Below, one piece after another: positions 1-8,152 of a stretch of 64,000 nt of DNA. Under the pieces are notes generated by a model. The model was not told the DNA's origin, did not search any database, and saw nothing but the letters and a program-made list of their open reading frames with translations. This DNA is from Holophaga foetida DSM 6591 (GTDB lineage Bacteria; Acidobacteriota; Holophagae; Holophagales; Holophagaceae): contig NZ_KI912268.1 in NCBI RefSeq assembly GCF_000242615.2, positions 139,229 through 203,228 of the forward strand, written 5' to 3'. How positions within the stretch are numbered: the first letter of the stretch is position 1; each line of letters begins with the position of its first letter. Position numbers and translations under genes: made by a program.

Positions 1-2
1 TC

Positions 3-47
3 AAGCACTACTACCGCGGTATCGAACTCAAACGTATCGGTGACTGA
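3..47 (+). CDS. C-terminal end of an unidentified protein (partial)
   Basis: The window opens inside a reading frame that ends with a TGA at 45-47. The last residues read KHYYRGIELKRIGD. There is too little sequence to assign a family. The downstream gene starts 23 bases later on the same strand after a GGAGG ribosome-binding site, so the two could be co-transcribed. That this is a real gene end is inferred from position only. Confidence 0.35.
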   Translation, partial: KHYYRGIELKRIGD

Positions 48-70
48 ACACCCTGTTTCTGGAGGTAGCC

Positions 71-751
71 ATGATGCGAAGCCTGTTGGTGATGTTCTCC
101 CTGGTTCTCGTTCCCGCTTGGGCAGGGGATCTTTCCAGCCTTACCCAAGGGGAGACCGGCAAGGGCCTCAAGGAGGCCCTCGTCCAGGGAGCCGAAGTGG
201 CCGTGGGGAAGCTTTCGGTCCAGGACGGGTTCCTGGGGAACCCCAAGGTGAAGATCCCCCTTCCTCCGGCCCTGGCCAAGGCCGAGAAGATGCTCCGCAC
301 CGTGGGACTTCAGAAGCCCGCTGACGAACTGGTGACCACCATGAACCGGGCCGCGGAATCAGCTGTGGTGGAGGCCAAGCCCATTCTTATGGACAGCATC
401 CGGAAGATGACCCTGGAGGATGCAAAAGCCATCCTCACGGGACCCGAGGACAGCGCGACCCAGTACTTCCGGAAGAGCAGTGGTGCGGCCATCACTCTGA
501 AATTCAAGCCCAAGGTCGCCGTGGCTACCCGGAAGGTGAAGCTTGCCAAGCGATACGACAAAGTGGCGGGCCAGGCTGCGGCCCTGGGCCTGATCGAAAA
601 GGAGAACGCCAACCTGGACGACTACGTGACCCAGAAGGCCGTGGATGGGCTTTTCCTCATGATTGCCGATCAGGAAAAGGCGATCCGGAAGGATCCCATT
701 GGGCAGGCCAGCAGCCTCCTGAGGAAAGTCTTTGGGGCCGCAAAATCCTGA
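71..751 (+). CDS. DUF4197 family exported protein
   Basis: A 226-residue protein with an N-terminal signal peptide: two Met, one Arg, a hydrophobic stretch, then a probable AWA|GD cleavage near residue 18. The rest is Lys/Ala-rich and helical and matches DUF4197, a family of small periplasmic proteins of unknown function. Recognisable parts are the segments around LSQ/LTQGE, 'GFLGNPKVKIPLPP' and the closing 'GLFLMIADQEKAIRKDP' region. The ribosome-binding site GGAGG lies at 61-65, just before the start. Function is unknown. The following CobW-like gene begins about 60 bases later on the same strand, but nothing links them functionally. Confidence 0.85.
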   Translation: MMRSLLVMFSLVLVPAWAGDLSSLTQGETGKGLKEALVQGAEVAVGKLSVQDGFLGNPKVKIPLPPALAKAEKMLRTVGLQKPADELVTTMNRAAESAVVEAKPILMDSIRKMTLEDAKAILTGPEDSATQYFRKSSGAAITLKFKPKVAVATRKVKLAKRYDKVAGQAAALGLIEKENANLDDYVTQKAVDGLFLMIADQEKAIRKDPIGQASSLLRKVFGAAKS

Positions 752-809
752 TGTAATATCATCACATCAGTCTGACTGGTGTTCTGTTATCGTGTGATTG
801 GAGTTTTAT

Positions 810-1421
810 ATGAAGTTGGTGATCTTCGGGGGCTTTCTGGGGTCCGGCAAGACCAGCCTGATCCTTTCCCTGGCTCATCATCTGGTGAACCGTGAGGGCT
901 CCGAGAAGCCCAGCCTGGTGATCCTGGAGAACGAGATCGGGGAGGTGGGCATCGACAACAAGGTGCTCCAGGCTGGTGGCTTTTCCGTCAAGGAGCTCTT
1001 CGCCGGCTGCATCTGCTGCACCCTCACCGCCGATCTCGTCACGACCCTCAATGACCTCCACGAGAAGATCCAGCCGAAGTGGGTGATCTTCGAGCCCACG
1101 GGCCTGGCCTACCCCAAGAAGATCATTGAGACCGTGAACCAGTACGGCAAGGGGATCGAGCGCATCGTCGTCATCGCCGTGGTGGACGCCGAGCGCTGGG
1201 AGGAACTGACTGAGATCACCCCGGGCCTGATCGAGGGCCAGGTGAGCTCCGGGGATCTGATCCTGATCAACAAGTGTGATCTGGTGGATGGCGTAGCGCT
1301 TCAGGCCATCCGGGAGCAGGTCCGGGCCATGAACCCCCGGGCGGAGATCCTGGAGGTATCAGCCACGTCCGGCATCGACACTCGCATTTGGGGGAAAGTA
1401 GATGAAGGTCCTGAAGCGTAA
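810..1421 (+). CDS. CobW/HypB/UreG-type GTP-binding protein of a corrinoid methyltransferase cluster
   Basis: A P-loop GTPase of 203 residues. The Walker A motif is GGFLGSGKTS (residues 7-16). The switch segment ENEIGEVGID is near 40-49 and the metal-binding GCICC motif lies at 66-70, as in COG0523/CobW proteins. EPTG is at 95-98 and the guanine-specificity motif NKCD near 154-157. It is shorter than full CobW proteins and lacks the C-terminal CobW_C domain. An in-frame TTG exists at 798, but GGAG at 800-803 is spaced for the ATG at 810. The stop overlaps the next gene by 20 bases, and a corrinoid activator follows. A role in metal or corrinoid cofactor handling for a methyltransferase is inferred from this context. 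Confidence 0.8.
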   Translation: MKLVIFGGFLGSGKTSLILSLAHHLVNREGSEKPSLVILENEIGEVGIDNKVLQAGGFSVKELFAGCICCTLTADLVTTLNDLHEKIQPKWVIFEPTGLAYPKKIIETVNQYGKGIERIVVIAVVDAERWEELTEITPGLIEGQVSSGDLILINKCDLVDGVALQAIREQVRAMNPRAEILEVSATSGIDTRIWGKVDEGPEA

Positions 1422-1857
1422 GACGGTCGCGCTCTCCCCTCAGGGGCATGCCCACGGCCAGCACCGCCCTTCGGCTGAAGAACTCTTCCACGCACCCGGC
1501 GAGAGCCCGGCGGTCTATTCCATCACCAAGCCCGTGGCCTTCGCCCAGGGGGTAGGGGGCACGCACTTCGCGGCCGCCATGATCCGCTGCGTGGAGGGGG
1601 TTCGGGACTGGGCTGCGCACCAGCGACATCTGGTGGGGCACATCAAGGTTTTCATCGAGAACGGCAGCAAGGATCACCTCTGGCTGGCCTCCACGGGGAA
1701 GCGGATCAGTGTGCAGAGTTCCCCAGGCTGGGACGCCGCCGTTTCCGAGACTTTCCAGGTCCACTTCACCGCCATCATATTCGGGCCTGGCCAGGATCAT
1801 CTGGAAGAGATCGTCGCCGAGCATATCCAGCGTGAACTGAGCTCCATCCAGCCTTGA
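1402..1857 (+). CDS. Conserved hypothetical protein between CobW-like GTPase and corrinoid activator
   Basis: A 151-residue soluble protein with no signal peptide and no motif I can name. His residues are frequent (HAHGQHRPSAEELFH near the N terminus). It starts inside the last 20 bases of the GTPase gene after a GGGGAAAG ribosome-binding site and ends just before the corrinoid activator. The three genes therefore look translationally coupled. The tight coupling suggests it works with the GTPase or activator, perhaps as a small accessory domain that replaces the missing C-terminal half of CobW. That role is speculation. Confidence 0.7.
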   Translation: MKVLKRKTVALSPQGHAHGQHRPSAEELFHAPGESPAVYSITKPVAFAQGVGGTHFAAAMIRCVEGVRDWAAHQRHLVGHIKVFIENGSKDHLWLASTGKRISVQSSPGWDAAVSETFQVHFTAIIFGPGQDHLEEIVAEHIQRELSSIQP

Positions 1858-1871
1858 GGGATCCTGCCGTC

Positions 1872-3707
1872 ATGGAACATTGCAATGTTGTCTTCAAACC
1901 CCAGGGGAACGTGGTCAGTGTTCCCGTCGGGCAGACCACCCGGGAAGCCCTCTATCTGGCTGGCCTGAGCTACGACTTCCCGTGCGGGGGAAACGGGAAG
2001 TGCGGCAAGTGCCGCGTCCAGGTCTCCGGCGGCACTTCCGAACCCACGGCCCAGGAGCATCACCTGCTCTCTGAGGCGGAGTTGGCGGAAGGGGTACGTC
2101 TGGCCTGTCACACCCGCATCCTGAAGGACACGGAAGTGCTCCTGATGGAGGGGGTGAAGAAGAGCAACATCCTCACCAAGTCCGTTACCCGGGCCCTGGA
2201 ACTGGTGCCCGTGGTCAGCAAGCGATACGTCGAGTTGCCGCTGCCCCATCTCGAGGATCAGCGCAGCGACTGGCAGCGGCTTCAGGATGGCTTGGCCGAG
2301 GCCTTCACGGACTGCCAGGAACTCACGATCCAGCTGTCGGTCCTCAAGGGGCTTTCCGCCACGCTCCGGGGTGCAGACTTCAAGGTTACCGCCCTGATCC
2401 AGGGACAGGAGGTCTGCGGGGTCGAGAAGCACGACACCACCTCCCGCCTCCTGGGGATGGCCTTCGACATTGGCACCACCACCATCGTGGGCTACCTGAT
2501 GGACCTGCACACCGGTCGGGAGCTCTGCCACGTGTCGGCCCTGAATCCCCAGACCAAGTTCGGGGGGGATGTCATCTCCCGCACCGCTTACTCCAATCAG
2601 AAGAATGGCCTCGAGGAGCTGCACCTGACGGTGATCGAGACCCTCAACCGCCTCATCGAGACTGCCGCCTCCCGGGTGGAGGCGACCCCGGACGATATCT
2701 ACGCCCTGAGCTTCGCCGGGAACACCTGCATGCACCACCTGTTCCTGGGGCTCAGCCCCCGGCACATCGCCCTGGTGCCCTATGTCCCCGTGGTGAGCAA
2801 TGCCCTCGTCCTGGCTCCCGCCGCCATCGATCTGGTCATCAACCCAGCGGGACGGGCTTTTGTGCTGCCCAATGTCGCGGGCTACGTCGGAGGGGATACG
2901 GTTGCCGTGGTGCTGGCCACGGAGATGGATCGCAGCGACACCATGAAGCTGGCCATCGATATCGGCACCAATGGTGAGATGGTGCTGGGCACGCGCGACC
3001 GACTGGTCTCCTGTTCCACCGCCGCCGGTCCCGCCTTCGAGGGGGCCCAGATCAGCAGCGGGATGCGCGGCGCTGATGGGGCCATCGACCACATCCGTTT
3101 CGGCGAGACCATGGAACTCTCGGTCATCGGGGACGTCAAGCCCAAGGGGATCTGCGGCTCCGGCCTCATTGACCTGGTGGCGGGGCTCCTGGAGCTGGGG
3201 ATCATCACCAAGCCGGGAAGGATCCTTTCCGCTGACCGCGTGGACAACCCCAAGGCTGCCCCCTTCCTGGACCGTCTCGTGACTTTCGAGAACTCCCCGG
3301 CCTTCCTTCTGGTGGATGAGCAGGCCACGGCGCACGGTCGCCCGATCCTACTTACCCAGGGGGATATCCGCTCCCTCCAGGCCGCCAAGGGGGCCATCGC
3401 CGCAGGGGTCAGGATCCTGTGCGAAAAGCAGGGCATCGCCCTGGAGGAGATCACCGAGGTGATCCTGGCAGGTGCCTTCGGGAATTACATGGATCCGCAC
3501 AACGCCTGCGTGATCGGCCTGATCCCGAAGGAACTGGACGGTCGCATCACCATGGTGGGCAATGCTGCCGGAGCCGGGGCCAAGATGGCCCTCCTCTCGC
3601 GGGATGAGTTCAGACGGGCCTCGGACATCTCCAAGGTCGTCGAATACATCGAGCTCGGGGCCCATAAGGATTTCAATACGGTCTTCGCTTACAACACGCG
3701 CTTTTGA
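1872..3707 (+). CDS. ASKHA-domain [2Fe-2S] protein, reductive activator of corrinoid protein (RACE type)
   Basis: A 611-residue protein. An N-terminal plant-type [2Fe-2S] ferredoxin domain has Cys38, Cys44, Cys47 and Cys79 (FPCGGNGKCGKC... ACHT). It is followed by a linker and the large DUF4445/ASKHA ATPase domain, with phosphate-binding segments FDIGTTT and IDIGTNGE. Proteins of this build re-reduce accidentally oxidised Co(II)-corrinoid to Co(I) at the expense of ATP in O-demethylase and acetyl-CoA pathway systems. The ATG at 1872 has GAGGGA ten bases upstream; a TTG at 1854 is an alternative. Partner methyltransferase genes would be expected upstream, outside the window. This gene is the main argument for methyl-group-dependent acetogenic metabolism. 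Confidence 0.88.
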   Translation: MEHCNVVFKPQGNVVSVPVGQTTREALYLAGLSYDFPCGGNGKCGKCRVQVSGGTSEPTAQEHHLLSEAELAEGVRLACHTRILKDTEVLLMEGVKKSNILTKSVTRALELVPVVSKRYVELPLPHLEDQRSDWQRLQDGLAEAFTDCQELTIQLSVLKGLSATLRGADFKVTALIQGQEVCGVEKHDTTSRLLGMAFDIGTTTIVGYLMDLHTGRELCHVSALNPQTKFGGDVISRTAYSNQKNGLEELHLTVIETLNRLIETAASRVEATPDDIYALSFAGNTCMHHLFLGLSPRHIALVPYVPVVSNALVLAPAAIDLVINPAGRAFVLPNVAGYVGGDTVAVVLATEMDRSDTMKLAIDIGTNGEMVLGTRDRLVSCSTAAGPAFEGAQISSGMRGADGAIDHIRFGETMELSVIGDVKPKGICGSGLIDLVAGLLELGIITKPGRILSADRVDNPKAAPFLDRLVTFENSPAFLLVDEQATAHGRPILLTQGDIRSLQAAKGAIAAGVRILCEKQGIALEEITEVILAGAFGNYMDPHNACVIGLIPKELDGRITMVGNAAGAGAKMALLSRDEFRRASDISKVVEYIELGAHKDFNTVFAYNTRF

Positions 3708-3716
3708 GGAGGTCCT

Positions 3717-4601
3717 TCAGGACCACTCTTCGGCTGTCCAGAGAGCTTCATGGGGAGGGGTGTCCGCCAGTCCCGGCGTGAATGCCCCAATATCCCGGGG
3801 CACCTCCGCGAACTGGCTTGAATAGCCCTGAAGCAAGGACAGTTTCAGGGGGACCTCCTCTCCGAGTGGCAGTTTCACCCGTCGCATCGGGGTGCCGGGG
3901 ATGTCTTGCCTGAAGTCCGCCAGACCGGCGAGGCGGACCCTGGCTTCCGACGCGTAGTGGAGATCCTCGTAGAACGCCACGCGGTATTTCCGGGCGATCC
4001 CGGTCAGGTTGCGGGTCACCGCCATCCGTGTCGCGACATGATCCATGTGGCCTCCGATGCCCATGGGGCAGAAGAGCCAGGGGCGGGGTCCCTCTCGATG
4101 ATGCCTGGAGAAATCTGCCAGGGCCTCCAGGAGGGGTGATTCAGTCCGGGCAAGGCATGGCTCGATGCTGCTTCTGTCATAGCGAGGGATTCCCAGGAGG
4201 TCGGCATCGGCAAGGGGAAGAAACCTGGGCTGGAGACCACACCGGGTTGTGAATGCCACATCTTCATTCATGCGGAGGGCGGTTACGGGACCTGGGACCT
4301 TCTTCAGGCCGGGTTTCGCTACGTAGCGCACATAGGGGAACAGGGTCAGGTGGATGCCGGCGTGTCGGCGGTGAGCCAGGGCTCCCAGAGAAAAACAGAT
4401 GTCGTCGGAATGGGGTGAAAGAAACACATCCTGGGGTCCCAATGCTTCGGGAAACGCCGCCGAGCTGCGCAGAATGGACTCCAGGCGCGTGACCTTGTGG
4501 TGGGCCTTCGATTCCACCCGCGCGCGGCGGCTCAACATGTGACGGAAAAATGAGTTCCACGCTGGCAAATCGATCTCCTGACCTCTGGCAGTATCAATCA
4601 T
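3717..4601 (-). CDS. PIG-L/LmbE family deacetylase
   Basis: About 294 residues. The PIG-L metal-binding signature appears as SPHSDDICFSLG (a PHPDD variant with Ser for the usual Pro), and the second His motif as GGHMDH. This family consists of Zn-dependent N-deacetylases acting on GlcNAc-type or mycothiol-type substrates; the substrate here is unknown. The start is uncertain: a GTG at 4613 lacks a ribosome-binding site, and the ATG at 4601 has only a weak GTGGAAA in front. It is divergent from a glycosyltransferase gene 33 bases away. The pair may modify a surface glycan, which is inferred from proximity. It converges on the corrinoid activator with a 9-base gap. Confidence 0.8.
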   Translation of the reverse strand: MIDTARGQEIDLPAWNSFFRHMLSRRARVESKAHHKVTRLESILRSSAAFPEALGPQDVFLSPHSDDICFSLGALAHRRHAGIHLTLFPYVRYVAKPGLKKVPGPVTALRMNEDVAFTTRCGLQPRFLPLADADLLGIPRYDRSSIEPCLARTESPLLEALADFSRHHREGPRPWLFCPMGIGGHMDHVATRMAVTRNLTGIARKYRVAFYEDLHYASEARVRLAGLADFRQDIPGTPMRRVKLPLGEEVPLKLSLLQGYSSQFAEVPRDIGAFTPGLADTPPHEALWTAEEWS

Positions 4602-4634
4602 GGCAGTTTCCACTAAGCAGAGGAGCCGGATGAA

Positions 4635-5507
4635 ATGTCAGATGTCGCCAACCGCTCGGATCGGCTCCCCCTCGTTGGAGGCATGGCGACCATGCCCAGC
4701 CGTGCCACGTCCCTTCCGCGTGCTCTAGCTTCTGTTCTGCCTCAGGTTGACCGGCTCTATCTCTTTCTGGACCAGTACGACAAGGTTCCAGCATGGCTCG
4801 CAGAGCACCCCAAGATCGTGCCTCTGCTCGCGTTGGACCACGGTCGCCTGGGCAGCAACGGTAAGTTCCTGGGTGCCTGTATCCACCCCATGGCCTGCCG
4901 CTATTTCTGCTTCGATGATGACATTCTCTATCCGGATCGTTACGTCCAAGTGCTTTCAGAGGCCCTCGTCCGGCGCGATGATCGGGCCGTGGTGGGATTC
5001 CACGGTGCGCTCTTCAAGGCTCCCTATTCTTCGTACATGCGGGATCGCACTGTTATTCACTTCAGCCAGGGGTTGGACTGCGACATGAGTGTGGATGTCA
5101 TAGGGACAGGCACCGCTGCTTTTCATACCGGCACTTTCAGTATCGACTCACGGAAATGGCACGAGTCGAATATGGACGATCTCTTCTTCGCGATCGAGGC
5201 CGCAAACCGTGGGCTTCCAAGAGTTCTTGTATCCAGGCCTCCTGGTTTCCTGGTTGCGATTGAAGAAGGCCAGAAGGATAGTCTTTGGCATAAGTTGAAG
5301 AGGGATGACTCCAGGCAGACTACTCGCATGAGGGCGGCCATGAAGGAGCTGCCTGGCGCGTGGCAATGCTCTTCAGAGAGTCGTAAGCGGCTCTTTGGAT
5401 GCCAAGCGGCCGATCCGTTGGATCGGGAGCCGCCGAAGGGGTGTGGGTTCATGAGGGCCATCCGGGGCCTTTGTTCCATGCTGGCCCGGCCCTCGGGAAG
5501 TTGCTGA
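4635..5507 (+). CDS. Glycosyltransferase, GT2-like fold
   Basis: A 290-residue protein with a nucleotide-sugar binding N-terminal half. It contains an early GGMATMPSRATSL segment, the acidic DXD-type motif FDDDILYP near residue 95, and a later ESNMDDLFFAIEA segment that fits the acceptor side. There are no membrane segments, so it probably acts in the cytoplasm. It is the divergent partner of the PIG-L deacetylase. The C-terminal 40 residues are Cys/Pro-rich and unlike the catalytic core. Donor and acceptor cannot be deduced. Confidence 0.7.
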   Translation: MSDVANRSDRLPLVGGMATMPSRATSLPRALASVLPQVDRLYLFLDQYDKVPAWLAEHPKIVPLLALDHGRLGSNGKFLGACIHPMACRYFCFDDDILYPDRYVQVLSEALVRRDDRAVVGFHGALFKAPYSSYMRDRTVIHFSQGLDCDMSVDVIGTGTAAFHTGTFSIDSRKWHESNMDDLFFAIEAANRGLPRVLVSRPPGFLVAIEEGQKDSLWHKLKRDDSRQTTRMRAAMKELPGAWQCSSESRKRLFGCQAADPLDREPPKGCGFMRAIRGLCSMLARPSGSC

Positions 5508-5633
5508 GTTCTGCATGGATATTCTGTATCTGCAGGGGGCTCACTGCCCTCTTGTTCTAGGGGACTGGCCCAGTCAAACTGTACTTTCGACTTTTTTACG
5601 AAGGGCCCGAGGGCCGATTCCACCGGAGAACGC

Positions 5634-5963
5634 ATGTCTGAAAACGAAACCCCCCAGGAAGGCCTGATCACCGAGGCCATCGCCGAGCTCATCGCCCTTG
5701 GCGCCGCTTCTGCAGCCAATGCCGAGAACGCCTTCCAGGTCCACCACTACCGTCTGACCCAGCTGGAGGTTTCCAAAGAGGACATGATCCAGGCCATCAA
5801 CATCGCCCTCTCTGTGAAGGCCCGTCCTCACCAGGCCATCATCGACATGGCCCAGACCTACCTCCTCGGCAAGAAGGGCGGCTGCGGCGGCGCGGATTGC
5901 AACTGCGGTCCCGACGGCTGCGAGGAAGAGGCTGGTTGCGGCGGTGGCTGCGGCTGCAACTGA
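5634..5963 (+). CDS. AhpD/carboxymuconolactone-decarboxylase-like small protein with Cys-rich tail
   Basis: A 109-residue protein. Residues 12-75 fit the small AhpD-like/CMD fold (AELIALGAASAANAENAFQ, then SKEDMIQAINIAL). In family members the redox pair CxxC precedes a His; here the same positions read A30-E-N-A33 followed by His37, so both catalytic Cys are gone. A Gly/Cys tail follows with Cys at 84, 89, 91, 96, 102, 106 and 108, which could bind metal or Fe-S or store thiols. The family call is from pattern and spacing only. It is a single gene, flanked downstream by a hairpin shared with the convergent glnK. Confidence 0.65.
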   Translation: MSENETPQEGLITEAIAELIALGAASAANAENAFQVHHYRLTQLEVSKEDMIQAINIALSVKARPHQAIIDMAQTYLLGKKGGCGGADCNCGPDGCEEEAGCGGGCGCN

Positions 5964-5993
5964 CGGGTGCGCTTCGCGGGAACAGAGTGGGAC

Positions 5994-6028
5994 CACGAAG
6001 CACACGAAGAAATGCAAAGAACACGAAG
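5994..6028. repeat. Short spaced CACGAAG repeats
   Basis: The 7-base word CACGAAG occurs at 5994-6000, 6003-6009 and 6022-6028, in the gap between the Cys-tailed protein and the glnK terminator. It resembles the 'CACGAAG...CACGAAG' intergenic filler seen in many environmental bacterial genomes. Two other word families occur in this window, at about 27.6 kb and 31.5 kb. Confidence 0.6.
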
Positions 6029-6063
6029 AATGCCCCGGGGTGAGCAACCAACCCGGGGCATTC
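6028..6063. terminator. Bidirectional hairpin terminator
   Basis: A 12-bp perfect GC-rich stem pairs 6028-6039 with 6052-6063 around a 12-base loop. It sits between the convergent ends of the Cys-tailed protein gene and glnK, so it can serve both. T-rich sequence follows only loosely on either strand. Confidence 0.65.
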
Positions 6064-6090
6064 TTGCATTGCTGGAGCTTTTTCTTCGCG

Positions 6091-6432
6091 TTAGATGGCT
6101 TTTCCGCCCCGCTCCCCGGTTCGGATCCGGATGCACTCCTTCAGATCCTGGACGAAGATCTTGCCGTCCCCCACTGTGCCGCCGTTCTCGCGGGCGGTGG
6201 TGACGATGGTGTCCACGATGAGGTCCTCGAATTCGTCATTGCAGGCAATGGTGATCTGGACCTTGGGGATCAGGTTGGGGATGATGGTCTTGCCCCGCTG
6301 GACCACGATCTCCTGCTGGCGGCCATGGCCGCTGACGCGGTTCACGGTGATGCGCTCGATCTCGGCGGCGATGAGGGCCTCGCGGACCTCATCCAGCTTC
6401 TCTTCCTTGATGATGGCGGTGATGAGCTTCAT
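6091..6432 (-). CDS. glnK: P-II nitrogen regulatory protein, copy 1
   Basis: A 113-residue P-II trimer subunit, ending with the classic GTVGDGKIFV and IRIRTGERG segments that form the nucleotide-binding clefts. The T-loop reads SGHGRQQEIVVQRGKTIIPNLIPK. Where GlnB/GlnK of enterobacteria carry the uridylylated Tyr51, this protein has Val, so control by GlnD-type uridylylation is unlikely. It should sense ATP/ADP and 2-oxoglutarate and plug AmtB, as known for the family. It lies 11 bases downstream of amtB copy 1, in the usual amtB-glnK operon order. It differs from the second copy (8153-8494) at only about six residues. Confidence 0.95.
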   Translation of the reverse strand: MKLITAIIKEEKLDEVREALIAAEIERITVNRVSGHGRQQEIVVQRGKTIIPNLIPKVQITIACNDEFEDLIVDTIVTTARENGGTVGDGKIFVQDLKECIRIRTGERGGKAI

Positions 6433-6443
6433 GCTGCCTCCGG

Positions 6444-7790
6444 CTAGTTCAGGTTGGCGAGGCCGTAGCCGCGCTCACCGTGGATATCGTGGTCCAGTCC
6501 GGTCTTCTCGACGGACTCCGTGACCCGCAGGCCGATGGTCTTGTTGACGATGAAGGCAATGATCAGAGTCATGACCACAGAGAAGAGGATGGTGGTGCCC
6601 ACCGCCGTCAGCTGGACCATGAGCTGCTTCATCACTCCCCAGCCAGCGACCTTCTGGCCCGCTTCGACCCACCAGGAATCCCGGATGAAGAAGACCAGGC
6701 CGATGGCGCCGATGATGCCGCCGGTGCCGTGGACGCCGAAGGCATCCAGGGAGTCGTCGTAGCCGAGCTTGTTCTTGAGCTGGATCATGGCGTAGCAGGC
6801 GCAGGAGGCGATGATGCCCAGGCAGATGGCTCCTCCCACCTGGACCACGCCAGCGGCAGGGGTGATGACCACGAGGCCCGCCAGGATGCCCGAAGCCATA
6901 CCCAGGCTGGTGGGGCGCTCATCCCGCAGGGTCTCGATGAGCACCCAGGTGAGGGCGCCGGCCGCAGCGGAGACCTGGGTGACGCAGAGGGCCCGGGCGG
7001 TGTCGAGGTTGGAGGCGATGGAGGATCCGGCGTTGAAGCCGAACCAGCCCACCCACAGGAGGCCCGCACCCATGAGGGTCATGACCAGATTGTTGGGGGA
7101 CATGGCGGCCTTGGGGTAGCCGTGGCGGGCACCCAGGTAGAGGGCCAGGGCCAGACCGCTGACGCCAGAGGAGATGTGCACCACGGTGCCGCCAGCGAAG
7201 TCGATGGCGCCCTTCGCGCCCATGTTGAAGAAGAAACCGTCGGAAGCCCAGACCCAGTGGCAGAGGGGGGTGTAGACGAAGAGGATCCACAGGGTGATGA
7301 AGGCCATCCAGCCCTTGAAGGAGATGCGTTCGGCCACGGCCCCGGCGATGAGGGCGGGGGTGATGATGGCGAACTTGCCCTGGAACATGGCGAAGACGTA
7401 TTCAGGAACCCCGGTGGACATGATGGTGTGATCAATGCTGCGGAGCAGGACCAGACCCTTGCTCCATCCGATGAGGCCTCCGAGGGCATTGGGACCGAAG
7501 CTGAGGGAGTAGCCCACCACAGCCCAAAGCACACCCACGATGGCCATGGACGCAAATGAGTGCATCATGGTTCCCAGGACGTTCTTGGTGCGGACCAGGC
7601 CGCCGTAGAACATGGCCAAGCCAGGCACCATCAGGAGGACCAGGGTGGTGGAGGTCAGCATCCAGGCTGTGGCGCCGGAGTCGTTGACTGGAACGGGATC
7701 GCTGCCCTGGGCCATGGCAGGAGCGGCGGCCAGTAGCAATAGGGGTAGGAGGCGGATCAGGCGCCTTCCTGGGCTGGGTGCTGTGTTCAT
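6444..7790 (-). CDS. amtB: Ammonium transporter, copy 1
   Basis: A 448-residue Amt family channel. A signal-peptide-like N terminus (RLLPLLLLAAAPAMA) is followed by eleven hydrophobic helices, starting with TAWMLTSTTLVLLMVPGLAMFYGG. The conserved GGTVVHISSGVSG, WVGWFGFNAGS and HGTGGIIGA segments carry the pore His pair and Phe gate region. It imports ammonium across the inner membrane. It starts with ATG preceded by GAGGGA. Its leader is about 220 bases long and structured, and is led by a sigma54 promoter. It pairs with glnK copy 1, 11 bases downstream. A paralogous amtB lies immediately upstream on the same strand. Confidence 0.95.
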   Translation of the reverse strand: MNTAPSPGRRLIRLLPLLLLAAAPAMAQGSDPVPVNDSGATAWMLTSTTLVLLMVPGLAMFYGGLVRTKNVLGTMMHSFASMAIVGVLWAVVGYSLSFGPNALGGLIGWSKGLVLLRSIDHTIMSTGVPEYVFAMFQGKFAIITPALIAGAVAERISFKGWMAFITLWILFVYTPLCHWVWASDGFFFNMGAKGAIDFAGGTVVHISSGVSGLALALYLGARHGYPKAAMSPNNLVMTLMGAGLLWVGWFGFNAGSSIASNLDTARALCVTQVSAAAGALTWVLIETLRDERPTSLGMASGILAGLVVITPAAGVVQVGGAICLGIIASCACYAMIQLKNKLGYDDSLDAFGVHGTGGIIGAIGLVFFIRDSWWVEAGQKVAGWGVMKQLMVQLTAVGTTILFSVVMTLIIAFIVNKTIGLRVTESVEKTGLDHDIHGERGYGLANLN

Positions 7791-8018
7791 ATGTCCCTCG
7801 CAGACATGGCGAAGCTAAGCCCCCAGGGGTAGCTTCGCAAATGTTTCGGAGTGGATTCCTTTGATCCCGGAAGCCACTCTGGTCAAATTCGTTTCCCTGG
7901 GCCTATCGGGAAAAATTCAGCCCTTCCAGGGATAGGGTGGTGGTCGGCTCCCTGGTTTCTCTGCGGCACCATGCCATGTGGAATTTCTCCTTAGGACGGA
8001 TTCAAAGCAAGCAGACGA
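7791..8018 (-). promoter_or_regulatory. Long, hairpin-rich 5' leader of amtB copy 1
   Basis: Between the sigma54 promoter and the amtB ATG lie about 228 bases without a gene. Several complementary arms can be seen: 7809-7817 with 7830-7838 (9 bp perfect), 7850-7854 with 7874-7878, 7892-7897 with 7908-7913, and 7926-7932 with 7949-7955. The first hairpin ends about 19 bases from the start codon. It does not match the conserved cores of the glutamine or c-di-GMP riboswitches that I can recall. A regulatory role is inference from length and pairing. Confidence 0.4.
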
Positions 8019-8034
8019 AGCGGGAATCGTGCCA
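8019..8034 (-). promoter_or_regulatory. Sigma54 (-24/-12) promoter of amtB copy 1
   Basis: The minus strand reads TGGCACGATTCCCGCT. The -24 element TGGCACG is perfect and the -12 GC is at the required 10-base spacing from the GG; the two T before GC are replaced by C. A 40-bp dyad lies 70 bases upstream, the usual place for an enhancer-binding protein. Confidence 0.7.
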
Positions 8035-8104
8035 GTTGTAAAAGGACGGTGATAACCCTGTAGATCCTGTAACTTCCTGAATCAAGGGCTTAGTGGGTGG
8101 GGTG

Positions 8105-8144
8105 ACAAAAATGTAGTAAAACGGTAAAAAGCCTACTTTTTTGT
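8105..8144. promoter_or_regulatory. A/T-rich dyad upstream of the amtB sigma54 promoter
   Basis: ACAAAAATGTAG (8105-8116) and CTACTTTTTTGT (8133-8144) form a 12-base inverted repeat with one mismatch and a 16-base spacer. A near-copy lies at 12219-12257, and each sits 69-70 bases above a sigma54 element. It is probably the enhancer site of the sigma54 activator encoded beside glnA. This is inferred from the shared geometry. Confidence 0.65.
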
Positions 8145-8152
8145 TCGCGGCA

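Noticed and set aside
7791..8018. Known riboswitch (glutamine or c-di-GMP class) in the amtB leader
   Set aside because: The conserved core words of those classes, as I know them, are not present; only generic hairpins are seen.
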